A DNA stretch of 64,000 nt from Yeosuana aromativorans (GTDB taxonomy: Bacteria; Bacteroidota; Bacteroidia; Flavobacteriales; Flavobacteriaceae): the NCBI RefSeq assembly GCF_014646655.1, contig NZ_BMNR01000001.1, forward strand, positions 469,382 through 533,381, given 5' to 3'. A program made the translations under genes and the position numbers. Positions 1-8,314 of the stretch are shown piece by piece. Position 1 is the first letter of the stretch. Every line of letters begins with the position of its first letter. The notes beneath the pieces were generated by a model. It was not told where the DNA came from. It searched no databases and saw only the letters and a list, made by a program, of their open reading frames with translations.

Positions 1-502
1 TGGCATTGAACCGGCCATCAAACCAGCTGCCTTGAATTCCAAAACAAAAGCTATTGGTATTTTGGCCACCAAAGGCACACTTACCAGTGATTTGTTTTAT
101 ACCACTACCAGTTTATACGCGCAAGGCCATACCGTAATTGAACAGGTTGGAGATGGTCTTGTTGAATTGATTGAAATGGGTAAGATTGATTCTGAAGAAA
201 TGTGTACGCTTTTAAAAACGTACCTAAAACCCATGCTGGAAGCCAATATAGATTATTTGGTATTGGGTTGTACACATTATCCATATTTGATGCCTTTATT
301 GCTTGAATTATTACCTAAACACATCAAGATTATAGATTCTGGTCTGGCGGTAGCAAGACAAACAAAAGCTGTTTTAGAGAAACATAATTTATTGAATACA
401 AGCCATTCTTCTGCAAAACATCAGTTTTATACCAATGGAAACCCTAAAATTCTTAAAGCTATTTTAGGCAATATGTTTGAAGTAGACTATTTAGATTTTT
501 AA
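1..502 (+). CDS. murI: Glutamate racemase, C-terminal part (5' end outside window)
   Basis: The reading frame is open from position 2 and begins with GIEPAIKPA, a typical mid-protein MurI motif, so the start codon lies before the window. Near residue 80 of the visible part is LGCTHYPYL, which holds the second catalytic cysteine of the Asp/Glu racemase family; the first, N-terminal cysteine is not visible. The enzyme interconverts L- and D-glutamate in the cytoplasm to supply D-glutamate for peptidoglycan. The visible 166 residues match the second half of a normal enzyme of about 260-270 residues, and the gene ends in a clean TAA. It converges on the next gene with only 12 bases between. The cut is a window edge effect, not a pseudogene. 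Confidence 0.93.
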   Translation, partial: GIEPAIKPAALNSKTKAIGILATKGTLTSDLFYTTTSLYAQGHTVIEQVGDGLVELIEMGKIDSEEMCTLLKTYLKPMLEANIDYLVLGCTHYPYLMPLLLELLPKHIKIIDSGLAVARQTKAVLEKHNLLNTSHSSAKHQFYTNGNPKILKAILGNMFEVDYLDF

Positions 503-514
503 TCTAATTTGTGG

Positions 515-1603
515 TTACTCTTCAATTTCAAGTAAAATAAATTGGTTTAACTGTTTTCCCAGTTTATTGAAATTGTTGTCAGATACCACAATCAAGGTTT
601 GGTGACCATTTGGAAGTCTTGGTCCAAATGTTATGCCTTCAATGTTGTCAACGCTATGATTGGTCAATAGTGCTCTAATATCTTCAAAATCCAATAACAA
701 TTCTTTCTTGGCCGGAATAAAATCAACGTCTTTCAAACTTGCCATTTGCAATGTGTTTGTTGCATTTATGGCATCTGCTTTGAATAATTTAATTGTATTG
801 CCTTGATCACCCAATCCACTGGAATAACTCCGCTCAATAATTAAAAAGATGCCTTTGTCATATTCCAACAAATCTGTGAGCCCATTAACCGAAAAATCCC
901 CTAATGGTTTTTTTGCAACTGGATCCAAATAATAAGCAAACTGTCTTTTGGGTGATTCAGTCTTAGCATCAATAAATGTAATCCTAACGGGTGATTTTGT
1001 TTTAGCAACTTGAGGTTCTGGTCCATCTGCCTTAAGTGGCAGTTCCATACCTATCCAATAGCCTTTTTTATTAAAGCTATGGCACAAACCTTCTAGCGTA
1101 GCATTATGTCTTGGTTTTTGAAAACTATTAGCTTTAAAGGCTTCTGGTATTTTAAATCTGCTAATAACATTTCCCTGCAAATCAAAGGCTGTGAGTGATG
1201 GATCTTTTTGGTTATTTATATCACCTTCACTGGTTATCAACACCTGATTTGTATTAGAATCAAACCGTATGGATTCCATATCCAGAACATCTAAATTGTC
1301 ATGCACTGTTACAGCTTTATCAATACTGATATTTGAAATTTGATTAGAATTAACCGTGATACTCGCTTCATAAAACCTTGGATTGTCCTCATCATCACAA
1401 ACCAAATAATAGGTTCCATTATTATAATCAATGCCTGACAAGCCTCCTACTTGTACATTATTTACCGTTGTGTCTTCTGGTAAAATATATTCACTTAAGA
1501 ATTTAACTTTTAAAGTATTGTGAGTATCTAAATAGCTACTCTTACAACCAAAAAAAGAAATGTTCAGTAAGAGAGCTAATACATATCTGATGGTGTTACT
1601 CAT
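515..1603 (-). CDS. Esterase-like activity of phytase family lipoprotein
   Basis: The protein starts with a short signal peptide ending in a lipobox-like FFGC, suggesting an exported, lipid-anchored protein. The body carries motifs such as SGIDYNNGTYYLVCDD, LEGLCHSF and NIEGITFGPRL, typical of the beta-propeller 'esterase-like activity of phytase' family (PF13449 as I know it). The substrate is not known for this family in Bacteroidota. I chose the ATG at 1603: the longer frame would begin with TTG at 1636 and spoil the signal peptide. This start overlaps the end of the carbonic anhydrase gene by 8 bases, indicating translational coupling. It is the last gene of a three-gene operon with that enzyme and a PorP/SprF protein. 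The family is fairly secure, the function is not. Confidence 0.75.
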   Translation of the reverse strand: MSNTIRYVLALLLNISFFGCKSSYLDTHNTLKVKFLSEYILPEDTTVNNVQVGGLSGIDYNNGTYYLVCDDEDNPRFYEASITVNSNQISNISIDKAVTVHDNLDVLDMESIRFDSNTNQVLITSEGDINNQKDPSLTAFDLQGNVISRFKIPEAFKANSFQKPRHNATLEGLCHSFNKKGYWIGMELPLKADGPEPQVAKTKSPVRITFIDAKTESPKRQFAYYLDPVAKKPLGDFSVNGLTDLLEYDKGIFLIIERSYSSGLGDQGNTIKLFKADAINATNTLQMASLKDVDFIPAKKELLLDFEDIRALLTNHSVDNIEGITFGPRLPNGHQTLIVVSDNNFNKLGKQLNQFILLEIEE

Positions 1604-2108
1604 ACCATTTGGAATATTTAATATAATTATCTGCAATACGATTGATTTCTCCTGAAATTAATTCCGGACTGATATCCTTTATCTTTTTTGCAGGAATTCC
1701 GGCGTAAATACTCCCCGATTCAACCCGTGTATTTTTAGTAACCACCGCTCCTGCAGCTATGATACTGTTGCTTTCTACTACACAATCATCCATGATGATA
1801 CTACCCATACCAATTAAAACATTATCATGAATGGTACAACCATGAACAATGGCATTATGCCCAATGGATACATTATTGCCAATAGTTGTTGGTGAGGTTT
1901 TATAAGTTGCGTGAATAACAGCTCCATCTTGAACATTAACTTTATTGCCCATTTTTATATAGTGCACGTCTCCTCTAATAACGGCATTAAACCATACGCT
2001 GCATTGATTTCCCATGGTAACATCGCCAACAATAGTGGCATTTTCAGTTATATAACAGTCATCTGGAATTTGAGGAGCTATTCCGTTAATGGATTTTATA
2101 ATAGGCAT
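1596..2108 (-). CDS. Gamma carbonic anhydrase family protein
   Basis: This 170-residue protein is built of left-handed beta-helix hexapeptide repeats (for example NATIVGDVTMG and NCSVWFNAVIRGDV-type turns) and ends in a helix, the full length expected for the YrdA/PaaY/gamma-carbonic-anhydrase group. Histidines in VIHATYKT and IGHNAIVHGCTIHDN fit the metal-binding positions at the trimer interface. Such proteins hydrate CO2 or have related acyl or metal functions, and activity cannot be read from sequence. The gene starts 4 bases after the PorP/SprF gene and overlaps the lipoprotein gene by 8 bases, so the three are almost certainly one transcript. No signal peptide is visible; the protein is cytoplasmic. 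Confidence 0.9.
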   Translation of the reverse strand: MPIIKSINGIAPQIPDDCYITENATIVGDVTMGNQCSVWFNAVIRGDVHYIKMGNKVNVQDGAVIHATYKTSPTTIGNNVSIGHNAIVHGCTIHDNVLIGMGSIIMDDCVVESNSIIAAGAVVTKNTRVESGSIYAGIPAKKIKDISPELISGEINRIADNYIKYSKWYE

Positions 2109-2112
2109 GGTA

Positions 2113-3114
2113 TTAATTTACAGCAGGACACTTACAATCATACTTTTCTTTTCTACAATTAAAATTATAGCCAAGCGTTAATTGATGAAATCCGCCATTA
2201 GTAAATACAAGAGAGTTCATTTGATACGTGTACGTGTAGGCAAACATAAACTGATTATAGTTAACTCCCAAAAGTGGTGTTATCTGTCTCAATTTTTGGC
2301 TACTTACCCCAGAACCATCCAAGTATTGGGCGCCATCAAAACTGTTTCTATAGGAAACACCAGCCCAAATACTGCCAAAATCCATATCCTTATAAACTTT
2401 GCCATTTAAATCAATAGATGCTTCTTGTGTACCATCTTTATATTGGAACATTATAGATGGCTCATAGCTCCAATCACTCCCTAATTTTCCAAAAACACCT
2501 CCAACAGAAAACAAATACCGTCTTAAGTTACTGGTGATTTCAATATCGTTATTAACTCCAGAATTCTTCAAGAGGTTTTTAACCGTTGCATGGGCATAAT
2601 AATCTAAATAATGATATGAAAATCCTAAGTCAACATTAAAATTGGTCTCGCTTTGAACTATCCCATCAATTATGGGATCCGACCCATCAAAAGGAAACGT
2701 TGTTTCATCCAGTTTATATTGAATAAACCCAGCGCTTATTCCGAAGGACAACATATTTAAATCGACTTCACTTCTAGAAAACATGATATGATGGGCATAG
2801 GTTACATAAGCCCCTGTTTGGGAATGATATCCGTTTTTATCAGAATAAACGATAGCACCGTAAGCAGATTGCGATTCCCCGAACCTACCGTTGAGACTCA
2901 TAGTTAGAAGTTTTGGAGCATCTTCATGCCCAAACCACTGCTGCCTGGCCGTAAGTCTGACCTTGGCACAATTGGCAACACCTGCCATTGAAGGATGGAT
3001 CAGGTAATAATTATCGGTTAGATAATCGGTATATATTGGTAGTCCTTCTTGCGAAATAGCCGATTGAAAAAACAAAAAGCCTACAACAATAAAAAACGTA
3101 TTTTTAAAATCCAT
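2113..3114 (-). CDS. PorP/SprF family outer-membrane protein (orphan copy)
   Basis: A signal peptide (FFIVVGFLFFQSAISQ) is followed by LPIYTDYLTDNYYLIHPSMAGVA, the hallmark opening of the PorP/SprF family, and a beta-barrel-like body of alternating strands. Family members sit in the outer membrane and support type IX secretion or surface display of a partner adhesin, usually encoded next door. No adhesin is adjacent here; instead the gene leads an operon with gamma carbonic anhydrase. The C-terminal end is unusual, with three cysteines in the last 14 residues (CRKEKYDCKCPAVN). ATG codons at 3120 and 3114 are both possible starts; an upstream TTG at 3129 is less likely. Family assignment is secure; the partner is unknown. 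Confidence 0.85.
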   Translation of the reverse strand: MDFKNTFFIVVGFLFFQSAISQEGLPIYTDYLTDNYYLIHPSMAGVANCAKVRLTARQQWFGHEDAPKLLTMSLNGRFGESQSAYGAIVYSDKNGYHSQTGAYVTYAHHIMFSRSEVDLNMLSFGISAGFIQYKLDETTFPFDGSDPIIDGIVQSETNFNVDLGFSYHYLDYYAHATVKNLLKNSGVNNDIEITSNLRRYLFSVGGVFGKLGSDWSYEPSIMFQYKDGTQEASIDLNGKVYKDMDFGSIWAGVSYRNSFDGAQYLDGSGVSSQKLRQITPLLGVNYNQFMFAYTYTYQMNSLVFTNGGFHQLTLGYNFNCRKEKYDCKCPAVN

Positions 3115-3178
3115 ATACATATTAATCAAGAAAATTTTGTTCTATCAAAACGCCTTGACTCTTAAAAAATTACACATA

Positions 3179-3207
3179 AAAAAGATAAAGGGTTACTTTA
3201 TCTTTTT
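3179..3207. repeat. Perfect 12-bp inverted repeat in a divergent intergenic region
   Basis: The arms AAAAAGATAAAG and CTTTATCTTTTT are perfectly complementary and separated by 5 bases. The site lies between two divergently transcribed genes (PorP/SprF leftward, Nfu rightward), so it is not downstream of either. A TATATTTG match on the minus strand at 3235-3242 would put the hairpin inside the PorP/SprF leader. It may be an operator or a leader hairpin; no regulator can be named. Confidence 0.5.
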
Positions 3208-3289
3208 CAACATTAAAATATATTCTACAAAACCCAAATATATGGATTAGTAAAGTTATCTTTTGTATTTTTACAAAAAATTAGCTGAA

Positions 3290-4192
3290 ATGAATACTTT
3301 CAAGGTTTCTGTGCAAGAAACATCAAATAATACCATTGTTAAATTTGAAGTCAATCAAATTATAACAAACCATCAGAGTTATGAATTTAACAATATTGAT
3401 GAAGCAAAATCGTCTCCATTGGCGCAACAATTATTCTATTTGCCATTTGTTAAAAAAGTGTATATTTCCTGGAATTTTATTGCGGTTGAACGTTACAATA
3501 TTGTTGAATGGTCTGATGTTCAAGATGAAGTAGCAGAGCAGATTGAAGCCTACCTAAATGATGGCGGTTCTGTAATGGAAGCATCCGAAATAAAGAAAAA
3601 AACACCCGTAACCATATATGCTGAAAGTACCCCAAACCCAGCTGTCATCAAATTTGTTGCCAATAAAAAATTAGTGACTTCATTATTTGAATTCACGTCT
3701 ATTGATGAAGCCAAACAATCGCCATTGGCAACAGAATTGTTCCATTTTCCGTTTGTGAAAAGTGTCTTTATTGACGAAAACTACGTATCAATCACAAAAT
3801 TTGATGTTGCCGATTGGCAAGATATCACCATGGAACTTCGCGAATTCATCAGAAATTATATTGAAAATGGTAAGGATATTGTAACGGTTGATGCCCAACA
3901 AACTCTAAAACAAGCCGAGACACAAAAAGACGCCCATTATGAATCTCTTGATGATACGTCCAAAGAAATTGTAAACATTCTTGAGGAATACGTAAAACCA
4001 GCTGTAGCCAGTGACGGTGGCAATATTCAATTTATATCATATGACCCTGATAGCAAAAAAGTAAGTGTGATGTTGCAAGGCGCTTGTAGCGGATGCCCAT
4101 CATCTACCTATACTTTAAAAAGTGGTATTGAAAACATGCTTAAAGAAATGCTCAAGGATAAGGTTGATATGGTTGAAGCTATTAACGGATAA
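3290..4192 (+). CDS. Nfu/NifU family iron-sulfur scaffold with duplicated N-domain
   Basis: The protein has two tandem Nfu N-terminal domains (about residues 3-92 and 104-192), each containing an 'F..I.EAK.SPLA..LF..PFVK.V' core, followed by a C-terminal NifU domain with GACSGCPSS, whose cysteines (about 266 and 269) bind the transient Fe-S cluster. It acts in the cytoplasm as a late Fe-S carrier delivering clusters to apoproteins. I chose the ATG at 3290; a longer frame from 3263 would add nine residues (MYFYKKLAE) that do not belong to the domain. The gene is a single unit with its own terminator just downstream. Several Fe-S clients lie in the window (ActB, QueG), though no specific link is implied. 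Confidence 0.92.
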   Translation: MNTFKVSVQETSNNTIVKFEVNQIITNHQSYEFNNIDEAKSSPLAQQLFYLPFVKKVYISWNFIAVERYNIVEWSDVQDEVAEQIEAYLNDGGSVMEASEIKKKTPVTIYAESTPNPAVIKFVANKKLVTSLFEFTSIDEAKQSPLATELFHFPFVKSVFIDENYVSITKFDVADWQDITMELREFIRNYIENGKDIVTVDAQQTLKQAETQKDAHYESLDDTSKEIVNILEEYVKPAVASDGGNIQFISYDPDSKKVSVMLQGACSGCPSSTYTLKSGIENMLKEMLKDKVDMVEAING

Positions 4193-4220
4193 TCATTTAA
4201 AACTATTATAAATATCAATC

Positions 4221-4248
4221 AAAGCGTTCATTTTTGGGCGCTTTTTTT
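4221..4248 (+). terminator. Rho-independent terminator after the Nfu gene
   Basis: Complementary arms AAAGCG and CGCTTT flank a 12-base loop and run into seven Ts, 29 bases after the Nfu stop codon on the same strand. The stem is short, but the T run and placement are typical. Confidence 0.7.
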
Positions 4249-4265
4249 ATCGCTGTAGTTTTGAT

Positions 4266-4273
4266 TAACTTTG
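4266..4273 (+). promoter_or_regulatory. Bacteroidota -7 motif before the YyaL-like gene
   Basis: TAACTTTG matches TAnnTTTG exactly but ends only 4 bases before the ATG at 4278, and no TTG is seen at the -33 spacing. If real, transcription would start at or within the first codons, giving a leaderless message from 4278 or favouring the internal ATG at 4344. Confidence 0.35.
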
Positions 4274-4277
4274 GTAT

Positions 4278-6380
4278 ATGAAGTCCTGTCTGTATATTCT
4301 ACTTATTCTTTTATCAAACTGTATAGGTCATAACAAAAAAACCATGGAACACCAACATACCAACGAGCTTATTAATGAAACAAGCCCTTACCTACTACAA
4401 CATGCCCATAACCCAGTAGACTGGCATGCTTGGAACCCAAAAACCTTAGAGCTTGCAAAGTCTCAAAATAAATTATTACTCATTAGTGTTGGCTACGCTG
4501 CTTGCCATTGGTGCCACGTTATGGAACATGAAAGCTTTGAGGATACGTTGGTAGCACAGGTAATGAACAAACATTTTATAAATGTAAAGGTTGACAGAGA
4601 AGAACGTCCCGATATTGACCAAGTGTATATGAATGCCGTGCAACTCATGACCGGTCGTGGCGGATGGCCTATGAACGTGATTGCCTTACCTGATGGTAGA
4701 CCATTTTGGGGAGGCACCTACTTTAGAAAAGACCAGTGGATAAATGCCCTAAACCAAATTGCCGAATTATATGATAAGTCACCCGAAAAGATTTATGAGT
4801 ACGCCACTAAATTAGAACAAGGCATTAAGTCTATGGATGTAGTAAGTTTTAATACATATAGTCCACTTTTTAAAACTGAATTTATAACAGAAGCCGTAAA
4901 AAATTGGTCCACAAAATTTGATTATAATGAGGGTGGAATGAACCGAACTCCAAAATTTATGATGCCCAACAATTATCATTTTTTGCTAAGGTATGCTTAT
5001 CAAAATAACGATAAAAAGTTACAGGATTTCGTGAATCTCACGCTTACAAAAATGGCTCATGGCGGTGTGTTTGATCAAATTGGCGGCGGGTTTTCAAGGT
5101 ATTCGGTAGATACCAAATGGCATGTTCCGCATTTTGAAAAAATGCTATATGATAATGGCCAATTAGTGAGTTTATATTCAGATGCCTACCTGATTACCAA
5201 AAACGATTTGTATAAGGATATTGTTACCCAAACATTGGAGTATATTAAACGTGACATGACTGCTGAAAACGGTGCCTTTTATTCGTCACTGGATGCCGAT
5301 AGCAATAATGCAGAAGGCAAACTAGAGGAAGGCGCCTTTTATGTTTGGCAGAAAGATGAACTCAAAACCCTTTTGAAAGATGATTATAACTTGTTTTCTG
5401 ATTATTATAATGTAAATGATTATGGCCTTTGGGAACATGATAATTATGTGCTTATTAGAAAAGACAATGACAATACCATTATTAAAAAATATGTACTGAC
5501 CAAAGAGCAATTGACTGAAAAAATCAATGTCTGTAAAAAATTACTTTTAAAAGAACGCAATAAAAGAGAAAAACCAAGACTTGATGATAAAACCCTCACG
5601 TCATGGAATGCTATTATGCTCAAAGGCTATATTGATGCCTACAGAGTGTTTGGCACAAAAGATTATTTAGATACCGCTATAAAAAATGCCTACTTTATAA
5701 TCACTGTTCAATTACGTGAAGATGGTGGTTTAAACCATAATTTCAAAAATGGGAAAAGCACCATTAATGGCTATCTTGAAGATTATGCAACAACTATTGA
5801 TGCGTTTATGGCATTGTATGAAAACACCTTAAACGAAACTTGGCTTAAAACGGCAAGAGATTTGGCCAATTATGCCTTTGACCATTTTTTTGATGACACC
5901 AACCACATGTTTTACTTTACGTCAAACGAAGACGATACCTTGGTTACCCGAAACATGGAATACAGAGATAATGTCATTCCGGCAAGTAACTCCATCATGG
6001 CAAAAAACCTTTTCAAATTATCACATTATTTTGACAACGAGCATTTCAGAAAAACTGCCATGACCATGTTAAACAATGTAAAACCTGAAATTCAAGACTA
6101 CGGTTCTGGATATTCCAATTGGTTGGATTTAATGCTCAATTACACTAATCCTTTTTATGAAATTGCCGTTGTTGGAACAAATGCTTCAGCAAAAATTTCA
6201 GAATTGAACAAAACATATATTCCCAATAAACTCATTGCTGGTAGTGTTTCAGAAAACAACTTACCATTATTGGAAAACAGATACAATCCTGATGAAACGC
6301 TTATTTATGTTTGTGAGAATAATGCTTGCAAACTGCCTGTTTCAGAAGTTGATGACGCTATTAAACTAATAACTCCATGA
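4278..6380 (+). CDS. YyaL/DUF255 family thioredoxin-fold protein
   Basis: This is a 700-residue member of the YyaL / spermatogenesis-associated protein 20 family. The N-terminal DUF255 thioredoxin-like domain shows [19 protein letters not shown] and the redox-type motif CHWCHVM (Cys76, Cys79). The rest resembles an (alpha/alpha)6 barrel of the glycosidase/epimerase type, with the conserved DKTLTSWNA segment. The biochemical role of the family is not established. The first 20 residues form a plausible lipoprotein signal (LLSNC, Cys15), implying export; the alternative ATG at 4344 would give a cytoplasmic protein. A -7 promoter motif just upstream keeps the start ambiguous. The gene overlaps the following DUF1304 gene by 4 bases (ATGA), so the two are coupled. 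Confidence 0.88.
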   Translation: MKSCLYILLILLSNCIGHNKKTMEHQHTNELINETSPYLLQHAHNPVDWHAWNPKTLELAKSQNKLLLISVGYAACHWCHVMEHESFEDTLVAQVMNKHFINVKVDREERPDIDQVYMNAVQLMTGRGGWPMNVIALPDGRPFWGGTYFRKDQWINALNQIAELYDKSPEKIYEYATKLEQGIKSMDVVSFNTYSPLFKTEFITEAVKNWSTKFDYNEGGMNRTPKFMMPNNYHFLLRYAYQNNDKKLQDFVNLTLTKMAHGGVFDQIGGGFSRYSVDTKWHVPHFEKMLYDNGQLVSLYSDAYLITKNDLYKDIVTQTLEYIKRDMTAENGAFYSSLDADSNNAEGKLEEGAFYVWQKDELKTLLKDDYNLFSDYYNVNDYGLWEHDNYVLIRKDNDNTIIKKYVLTKEQLTEKINVCKKLLLKERNKREKPRLDDKTLTSWNAIMLKGYIDAYRVFGTKDYLDTAIKNAYFIITVQLREDGGLNHNFKNGKSTINGYLEDYATTIDAFMALYENTLNETWLKTARDLANYAFDHFFDDTNHMFYFTSNEDDTLVTRNMEYRDNVIPASNSIMAKNLFKLSHYFDNEHFRKTAMTMLNNVKPEIQDYGSGYSNWLDLMLNYTNPFYEIAVVGTNASAKISELNKTYIPNKLIAGSVSENNLPLLENRYNPDETLIYVCENNACKLPVSEVDDAIKLITP

Positions 6381-6733
6381 TATTTTTAAAGACTTTTTTA
6401 ATCACTTTGGTAGCTTTTGAGCACCTTTATTTCTTGTTATTGGAAATGTTTTTGTGGACCAAGCCCAAAGGCATCAAGGCTTTTGGTTTAAAATCCAAGG
6501 AATTTGCTGAGGAAACTAAAATCTTAGCAGCCAACCAAGGATTATACAATGGTTTTTTAGCGTCCGGATTGATTTATTCAATCGCAGTAAAAGACAATAA
6601 CATAACTATCTTCTTCTTAATTTGTGTGATTATTGCGGGCATTTATGGTGCTTATTCTACCAAGAAAATACGCTTATTTTATGTACAGGCGCTTCCCGCA
6701 ATTGTAGCATTGACAGTTACAATTCTATTCTAA
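6377..6733 (+). CDS. DUF1304 family integral membrane protein
   Basis: A 118-residue protein with about four predicted membrane helices. It shows the family's features: an early helix ending [14 protein letters not shown], a central '[25 protein letters not shown]' region with conserved [10 protein letters not shown], and a C-terminal 'Q..PA' helix. DUF1304 proteins are small bacterial inner-membrane proteins of unknown function. The start codon overlaps the stop of the YyaL-like gene in an ATGA arrangement, so it is translated from the same message. Length and motif content look complete. Confidence 0.87.
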   Translation: MIFLKTFLITLVAFEHLYFLLLEMFLWTKPKGIKAFGLKSKEFAEETKILAANQGLYNGFLASGLIYSIAVKDNNITIFFLICVIIAGIYGAYSTKKIRLFYVQALPAIVALTVTILF

Positions 6734-6769
6734 AAGCCTATATTTTATTGAATTTATGCGGATTGCCTT

Positions 6770-6798
6770 TTGATACTGCCATATAGTTTTTAATTTTA
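6770..6798 (+). promoter_or_regulatory. Possible promoter of the MscS-like gene
   Basis: TTG (6770-6772), 18 bases, then TAATTTTA (6791-6798), one mismatch from the TAnnTTTG element, lies 25 bases before the ATG at 6823. The match is reasonable but imperfect. Confidence 0.35.
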
Positions 6799-6822
6799 CA
6801 ATTAATCAAAAAAATAAATAAT

Positions 6823-7632
6823 ATGAATTTAGAAAATTTTGACATACAAAAATGGATTGACCTAGCTATACAATACGGACTCAAAATTATTGGCGCCATT
6901 ATAATTTGGATTATTGGCTCTTGGGTTATAGGCAGATTACTAAAGGCTGCAAAGAAAGTCATGAATAAAGGCAATTATGATGTAAGTCTTCAAAAGTTTT
7001 TGTTGAACTTAATAAAATGGACTTTAAAAGTTGTTTTAGTAATCGTAGTTCTTGGTACTGTAGGTGTTCAAACCACGTCGTTTGCAGCTATACTGGCATC
7101 GGTAGGTTTGGCAATAGGTTTAGCACTTCAAGGGTCTTTAGGTAATTTTGCCGGTGGGGTTTTGATTATGATATTCAAGCCGATAAAAATTGGCGACTAC
7201 ATTGAAGCCCAGGGTGAAAGCGGAACGGTAAAAGAAATAGGAATTTTTACAACAAAACTTACCACGCCCGATAATAAAGAAATTATTATCCCAAATGGCG
7301 CTCTTTCAAATGGCAATATTACCAATTACAGTGTAGAAGATACGCGACGTGTAGATTTTACGTTTGGCGTTGGTTATGATTCTGATATTAAGAAAACAAA
7401 AGAGGTTATCTTGAGCGTTATTGATGCGCATCCTTTGATTTTGAAAGATCCAGCAGCTGCCGTAAATGTATCAGAATTAGCAGATAGTTCCATCAACTTT
7501 TTTACGCGCGTTTGGGTTAAAAAAGAAGATTACTGGGCTGTAAAATTTGATGTTACCGAACAAACAAAAGAAGCGCTTGATAAGGCTGGTATTGAAATTC
7601 CATATCCTCATATTCAGCTTAAACAAGATTAG
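6823..7632 (+). CDS. Small-conductance mechanosensitive channel, MscS family
   Basis: A 269-residue protein with three N-terminal membrane helices. The pore helix is glycine/alanine-rich (SVGLAIGLALQGSLGNFAGGVLIM), characteristic of MscS TM3, and is followed by the beta domain (FKPIKIGDYIEAQGESGTVKEIGIFTT, then IIIPNGALSNGNITNYS) and the C-terminal alpha/beta domain. Length is close to E. coli MscS (286 residues), so this is the minimal form. It should sit in the inner membrane and open under membrane tension to release solutes during hypo-osmotic shock. It is monocistronic and converges on tsaB, the two coding ends overlapping by 4 bases with no terminator visible between. Confidence 0.95.
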   Translation: MNLENFDIQKWIDLAIQYGLKIIGAIIIWIIGSWVIGRLLKAAKKVMNKGNYDVSLQKFLLNLIKWTLKVVLVIVVLGTVGVQTTSFAAILASVGLAIGLALQGSLGNFAGGVLIMIFKPIKIGDYIEAQGESGTVKEIGIFTTKLTTPDNKEIIIPNGALSNGNITNYSVEDTRRVDFTFGVGYDSDIKKTKEVILSVIDAHPLILKDPAAAVNVSELADSSINFFTRVWVKKEDYWAVKFDVTEQTKEALDKAGIEIPYPHIQLKQD

Positions 7633-8303
7633 GATTTTGACTTTAAAGCAATAAAATCCTTTAAATAATACGGTTCAAAATAAGCGACATCTTCAAAGTC
7701 GCTTGTTTTGTATTTATGGGTTGCCAATATGCCCATTTCATTGGCTGATGGTAATTTGTCTTCAATAAATATGGCATTTGGGTGCGAGATTAAAGTTTTG
7801 GTTTTTTCAACACCATTACCAATAAAATACACCTTACCTTGGTCTAAATAGGAACTGTATGAAGACTCATTTAAAACCTCTGCTTCAGTTGTTCGTATGC
7901 AATTATAATTCTTAGAGTCAAAAATAGACGAATACACTTCCATGCGTCTGGCATCAAGCATAGCTACTATCACGCCATCATTTTGGTTTACTTGATGTGC
8001 CAAAGCTTCTAAAGTAGGAATGGAAATCAAAGGCTTATTTAAAGCAAAACAAAGCCCTTTTGCCGCTGATACGCCAATACGTAGACCTGTGTAAGATCCT
8101 GGTCCTTTACTCACGGCAATGGCATCCAATTGTGTTGGAGCTACAGTTGCTTCTTTTAAAACAGCATCTATGTATGCATGCAACCTTTCAGCATGTGAGT
8201 AATTTTTATCGTAATCTTCTTTTAAAACAATGGTTTTACCGTCTTTTGAAAGAGATACAGAACAATTGGTAGTTGCTGTTTCTATATTGAGTATTAAAGC
8301 CAA
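7629..8303 (-). CDS. tsaB: tRNA threonylcarbamoyladenosine biosynthesis protein TsaB
   Basis: A 224-residue TsaB/YeaZ protein opening with ALILNIETATTNCSVSL and containing KGPGSYTGLRIGVSAAKGLCFAL, both diagnostic. TsaB is a non-catalytic partner that scaffolds TsaD and TsaE for t6A37 formation on ANN-decoding tRNAs in the cytoplasm. The only plausible start is a TTG at 8303: an in-frame TAA lies two codons upstream and the first residues align with the family N-terminus. It begins 11 bases after the stop of the efflux adaptor and is probably the last gene of that transcript, a coupling with no obvious functional logic. Its end overlaps the convergent MscS gene by 4 bases. Confidence 0.95.
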   Translation of the reverse strand: MALILNIETATTNCSVSLSKDGKTIVLKEDYDKNYSHAERLHAYIDAVLKEATVAPTQLDAIAVSKGPGSYTGLRIGVSAAKGLCFALNKPLISIPTLEALAHQVNQNDGVIVAMLDARRMEVYSSIFDSKNYNCIRTTEAEVLNESSYSSYLDQGKVYFIGNGVEKTKTLISHPNAIFIEDKLPSANEMGILATHKYKTSDFEDVAYFEPYYLKDFIALKSKS

Positions 8304-8314
8304 AATTTATTTTT

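Noticed and set aside
1911-2409. Two short plus-strand frames opposite the carbonic anhydrase and PorP/SprF genes
   Set aside because: They overlap confident genes fully and lack a promoter or family features.
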